The position numbers were made by a program, and so were the translations under genes. Positions 60,752 to 64,000 of a DNA stretch of 64,000 nucleotides are shown here, piece by piece (positions within the stretch are counted from its first letter, which is position 1; each line of letters opens with the position of its first letter). The DNA is from Persicitalea sp963803495 (GTDB lineage Bacteria > Bacteroidota > Bacteroidia > Cytophagales > Spirosomataceae). The notes beneath the pieces were generated by a model. The model was not told where the DNA came from and made no database searches. It worked only from the letters and a program-made list of their open reading frames with translations. Where the stretch lies: NCBI GenBank assembly GCA_963803495.1, contig CAWDMP010000002.1:2728001-2792000 (forward strand), written 5' to 3'.

Positions 60752-63700
60752 ATGCCTACCACCACCAACGAGCAAGCCCTTGAAGCCGCCATCGAAAAGA
60801 AACTCACGGGTACCTGCCGGGAGGAGATGAACACCACGCCCGTTGCTGAACACAACGAATTGTACCGAAGCGGCAACGGCTACCACATCGGGCAACCCGC
60901 CGACTTCAACCCGCGCTACGCCCTGGATGAAGTGCGGCTGTTTCATTTTCTGGAAAAGACCCAGGCCGACGAACTCGTCAAGCTGCAAAAACAGAGCGAC
61001 TGGAGGCTGAAAATTCTGGAACGCATCGACCGGCTGGTCAAGAAATACGGCGTCTTACAGCTTTTCCGCAAAGGGCTGAGCATCGACGACGCACATTTCA
61101 CGCTGCTGTTTCCGCTGCCGCTGGCCAGCAGCAGCGCCCGCGTCGTGACCCACTACGAAAGCAACGAATTCAGCGTCACGCGGCAGCTCCGCTACTCGGC
61201 AGACAATCCCCGCGAAGAAATCGACATGGTGCTGTTCGTCAATGGCCTGCCCTTCGCCACGATGGAACTAAAAAACCACTGGACGGGCCAAAACGCCAAA
61301 GTGCACGGCCAAAACCAGTACAAGTTCAAACGCGACCACACCCAGCCGCTGCTGCAATTCGGTCGCTGCCTGGTGCATCTGGCTGTCGATACCGACGAGG
61401 TGTACATGACTACCAAACTCAGCGGGGCCAATACCCACTTCCTGCCCTTCAACCAGGGCGATCAAATGGGCAAGGGGAATCCGCCGAGCTTGTCGGGCCA
61501 CCGCACCAACTACCTCTGGGACGACGTGTTCACGCGCCGTAGCGTGGCCAACCTCATCCAGCATTTCATGTGGATGGATGGCAAAGACCACGAGCCGCTC
61601 GCCAAAAAGTCCACGCTGTTTTTCCCGAGGTACCACCAGCGCGACGTCGTGCGCCGCCTCATGGCCGACGCCAGCCACAAAGGTGTGGGCCAAACCTACC
61701 TCATTCAGCATTCGGCCGGTTCGGGCAAGTCCAACTCGATCACCTGGGCGGCATTTCAGCTCATCGAGGTCTATCCCGAGAATGAGAATACGCCCGGTGG
61801 CCGGGGCATCGACACGCCGTTGTTCGATTCCGTGATCGTCGTCACCGACCGCCGCCTGCTCGACCGACAGTTGCGCGACAACATCAGTCAGTTCTCGCAG
61901 GTTAAAAACATCATTGCCGCCGCGCAAAGCTCCGCCGAACTGCGGCTCAACCTGGAAAGTGGCAAGAAAATCAACATCACCACGATCCAGAAATTCCCCT
62001 TCATCGTGGACGGCATCGCCGACCTGAGCGACAAGCGGTTTGCCGTCATCATCGACGAAGCCCACAGCAGCCAAAGCGGCATCGCTCACGACAGCATGAA
62101 CAAGTCGATGGGCAGCAGCCAACCGTCCGAGGACGAAGATGAGGACGAAGACCCGCAGGACAAGATTTTGGCGTCGATGCAGGACCGTAAAATGCGCGGC
62201 AACGCTTCGTACCTGGCGTTTACGGCCACGCCAAAGTCCAACACGTTGGAAAAATTCGGCGTCAAACAACCCGACGGGTCGTTCGCGCCCTTCCACCTGT
62301 ATTCGATGAAACAGGCCATCGAGGAGGGTTTCATCTTGGACGTGCTGGCCAACTACACTACCTACCGCAGCTACTACGAAATCGAAAAATCCATCGAAGA
62401 CAATCCACTCTTCGATACGGGCAAAGCGCAGAAACGGCTTCGGGCCTACGTGGAGCGGGACGAGCAGACCATCGCCAACAAAGCCGACATCATGTTCGAG
62501 CATTTTGTGAGCAAGGTGGTCAATACCAAAAAGTTGAGAGGAAAGGCCAAGGGTATGGTCGTGACCCACAATATCGAAACCGCCATCCGCTACTACCAGG
62601 CGCTGCAACGGTTGCTGGTCAAGCTGGACCATCCCTTCAAGATCGCCATTGCGTTTTCGGGCAAGAAAACGCTGGATGGCATCGAGTACAGCGAAGAAGG
62701 TATGAATGGCTTCGCCGAGAAGGATACCGCCGAAAAATTCGACGGCGACGACTACCGTCTGCTCGTGGTGGCCAACAAGTACCTGACGGGCTTCGACCAG
62801 CCGAAACTCACGGCCATGTACGTCGACAAGCGCTTGCAGGGTGTCGCGGCCGTGCAAACGCTCTCGCGCCTCAACCGCGCCGCCGACAAGTTGGGCAAGA
62901 AAACGGAAGACCTTTTCGTGCTCGATTTCTTCAACTCCGTCGGCGAAATCAAAGCCGCCTTCGATCCTTTCTACAAAGCCACCACGCTCAACCAGGCCAC
63001 GGACGTGAACGTACTGCACGAACTCAAAGACTTGCTGGACGATGTAGGCGTGTACGAATGGACGGAGGTTGAAGATTTTGTCATGAAGTACTTCCAGGGC
63101 GTTCCCGCTGATGATCTGAGCGAGATTCTGCAAATAGCCGAAGAGCGATTCAAGTACGGTCTGGAACTGGAAGAGGTGGACAAAGCCGACTTCAAGGTCA
63201 AAGCCAAGCAGTTCGTCAAAATCTACGGCCAAATGGCGTCCATCATGCCGTTCGAGGTGGTCAATTGGGAAAAACTCTTCTGGTATCTGAAATTCCTGAT
63301 TCCGAAACTACCGGTCGAGTATAAGGACAACGACGTAGTGGATGCGCTGCTCGACTCCGTGGACCTTTCGACTTACGGCCTGGAACGGGTCAAGCTCAGT
63401 GCTTCGATAATCCCAGACGAAGATGCCGACGGGCTCGACCCACAAAACGCCAACCCGCGCGGCGCCCACGGCGGCGAAACCGAGGAAGACCCGCTGGACC
63501 TGATCGTGCGGAGTTTTAACGAGCGGTGGTTTCAGGGCTGGGAAGCGACGCCTGAGGAACAGCGGGTGAAGTTCATCAACCTGGCCAAGAGTATGCGGGC
63601 GCATCCCGACTACGAAGAGAAATACGCCAACAATCCCGACGAGCAAAACCGCAACCTGGCGTTCCGCAAGATATTCGAGGATGTGCTGGGCAAGCAACGC

Positions 63701-63796
63701 AAAGTGGAACTGGACTTGTACCGCCTGGTCTCCAAAGACGAAGCCTTCAAAACGGCTATGCTGGACACAGTGAAGCGGGTGCTGGGGCGCGCGTGA
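60752..63796 (+). CDS. hsdR: Type I restriction endonuclease subunit HsdR
   Basis: The 1014-residue motor-nuclease of the type I complex. The N-terminal PD-(D/E)xK nuclease has EIDMVLFVNGLPFATMELKNHWTGQ (ELK around residue 172). Helicase motifs are Walker A HSAGSGKSNSI (around residue 320), DEAH-box IDEAHSSQSG, FTATPK, and motif VI in VQTLSRLNRAADKLGKK. The C-terminal helical region extends to the stop. It is intact, with no frameshift, and lies 342 bases after the Schlafen-like gene. With hsdS broken the complex may lack target recognition. Confidence 0.93.
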   Translation: MPTTTNEQALEAAIEKKLTGTCREEMNTTPVAEHNELYRSGNGYHIGQPADFNPRYALDEVRLFHFLEKTQADELVKLQKQSDWRLKILERIDRLVKKYGVLQLFRKGLSIDDAHFTLLFPLPLASSSARVVTHYESNEFSVTRQLRYSADNPREEIDMVLFVNGLPFATMELKNHWTGQNAKVHGQNQYKFKRDHTQPLLQFGRCLVHLAVDTDEVYMTTKLSGANTHFLPFNQGDQMGKGNPPSLSGHRTNYLWDDVFTRRSVANLIQHFMWMDGKDHEPLAKKSTLFFPRYHQRDVVRRLMADASHKGVGQTYLIQHSAGSGKSNSITWAAFQLIEVYPENENTPGGRGIDTPLFDSVIVVTDRRLLDRQLRDNISQFSQVKNIIAAAQSSAELRLNLESGKKINITTIQKFPFIVDGIADLSDKRFAVIIDEAHSSQSGIAHDSMNKSMGSSQPSEDEDEDEDPQDKILASMQDRKMRGNASYLAFTATPKSNTLEKFGVKQPDGSFAPFHLYSMKQAIEEGFILDVLANYTTYRSYYEIEKSIEDNPLFDTGKAQKRLRAYVERDEQTIANKADIMFEHFVSKVVNTKKLRGKAKGMVVTHNIETAIRYYQALQRLLVKLDHPFKIAIAFSGKKTLDGIEYSEEGMNGFAEKDTAEKFDGDDYRLLVVANKYLTGFDQPKLTAMYVDKRLQGVAAVQTLSRLNRAADKLGKKTEDLFVLDFFNSVGEIKAAFDPFYKATTLNQATDVNVLHELKDLLDDVGVYEWTEVEDFVMKYFQGVPADDLSEILQIAEERFKYGLELEEVDKADFKVKAKQFVKIYGQMASIMPFEVVNWEKLFWYLKFLIPKLPVEYKDNDVVDALLDSVDLSTYGLERVKLSASIIPDEDADGLDPQNANPRGAHGGETEEDPLDLIVRSFNERWFQGWEATPEEQRVKFINLAKSMRAHPDYEEKYANNPDEQNRNLAFRKIFEDVLGKQRKVELDLYRLVSKDEAFKTAMLDTVKRVLGRA

Positions 63797-63830
63797 GCGT
63801 ACCTTGTTGGTTTTTTCGCAGCACGCATCA

Positions 63831-64000
63831 CTACTCCTCCACCATCTCCAAAATCGCCTCCCGAATAAAATCCGGGCGGCGCCAGGGGATGAAATGATTC
63901 ATGTCGGGGATCATGCGCATCGTGACGGGGGCGTTGGTGAGCATGCGTTGCGCGAAGGCCGCGTTGCCGGGCGGCACGAGGCCGTCGTCCTCGCCCTGAA
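63831..64000 (-). CDS. Alpha/beta hydrolase, C-terminal end (runs off the window)
   Basis: The minus strand encodes QGEDDGLVPPGNAAFAQRML, then TNAPVTMRMIPDMNHFIPWRRPDFIREAILEMVEE before a TAG at 63831. GEDDGLVPP carries the catalytic acid and IPDMNHFIPW the catalytic His of an alpha/beta hydrolase. About the last 55 residues are seen; the nucleophile half lies outside. Confidence 0.8.
   Translation of the reverse strand, partial: QGEDDGLVPPGNAAFAQRMLTNAPVTMRMIPDMNHFIPWRRPDFIREAILEMVEE

Noticed and set aside
61268..63232. A 654-codon open frame on the minus strand opposite hsdR
   Set aside because: It lies wholly antisense to a well-supported hsdR. GC-rich codons with few stops in the mirror frame explain it, and it lacks recognisable motifs.

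Overview
The window looks like a chromosome piece from a Bacteroidota member, probably order Cytophagales (Spirosomaceae-like). This is inferred from content, not from any database comparison. The signs are: promoters of the TTG-N19..21-TAnnTTTG type; a DUF4290 gene next to murA; a ubiE-porT pair; a type A type-IX-secretion sorting tail; a Mpl-type muropeptide ligase; several PD40/OmpA, thrombospondin-type-3/OmpA and PorT-like outer-membrane proteins; and few recognisable Shine-Dalgarno sequences. Most genes are GC-rich, with frequent GGTACC/GGTAC words. Two low-GC patches (about 23.46-26.13 kb and 52.8-54.2 kb) look acquired.

Layout. 0-9.9 kb: MATE transporter (partial), DUF4290, murA, a secreted hydrolase, a DUF3267 membrane zincin, Wzi-like and DUF1080 proteins, a methyltransferase, and an orphan frameshifted mcrC. 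9.9-23.4 kb: kelch protein, M1 peptidase, Mpl ligase, a decayed YefM/YoeB toxin-antitoxin pair, LOG protein, PD40-OmpA protein, msrC, yraN, lipB, a predicted exonuclease and rnr. 23.4-28.8 kb: a DUF262/HNH protein and a zeta-like toxin pair inserted between rnr and valS.

29-51 kb is an envelope and signalling locus. On the minus strand lie two groups of secreted or outer-membrane proteins. On the plus strand lie an ECF sigma factor, its putative anti-sigma factor, a caspase-like peptidase, an unknown protein, a LytTR regulator, a lipoprotein, an OmpA-barrel protein, a second caspase-like peptidase, an ICMT-like methyltransferase, and a LuxR-type response regulator with its histidine kinase. 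Two thrombospondin-type-3 proteins on the minus strand close the locus. Two recurring cis elements tie it together: a GATAACCTTT-N10-TTACCAC box found five times, and a palindrome fused to a -33/-7 promoter found three times. This is the best candidate for an undescribed regulated system.

51-64 kb: ubiE, porT, tRNA-Val, a three-gene low-GC cassette of unknown function, and a type I restriction-modification locus. The latter comprises hsdM, a REP-associated transposase with its REP cluster, a broken hsdS, a Schlafen/AlbA-like gene and hsdR. The tail of an alpha/beta hydrolase ends the window.

Caution: many genes, including conserved ones such as rnr and lipB, carry single-base frameshifts, mostly apparent one-base insertions, several of them in homopolymer runs. 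Assembly error is therefore a serious explanation for many of the broken genes.
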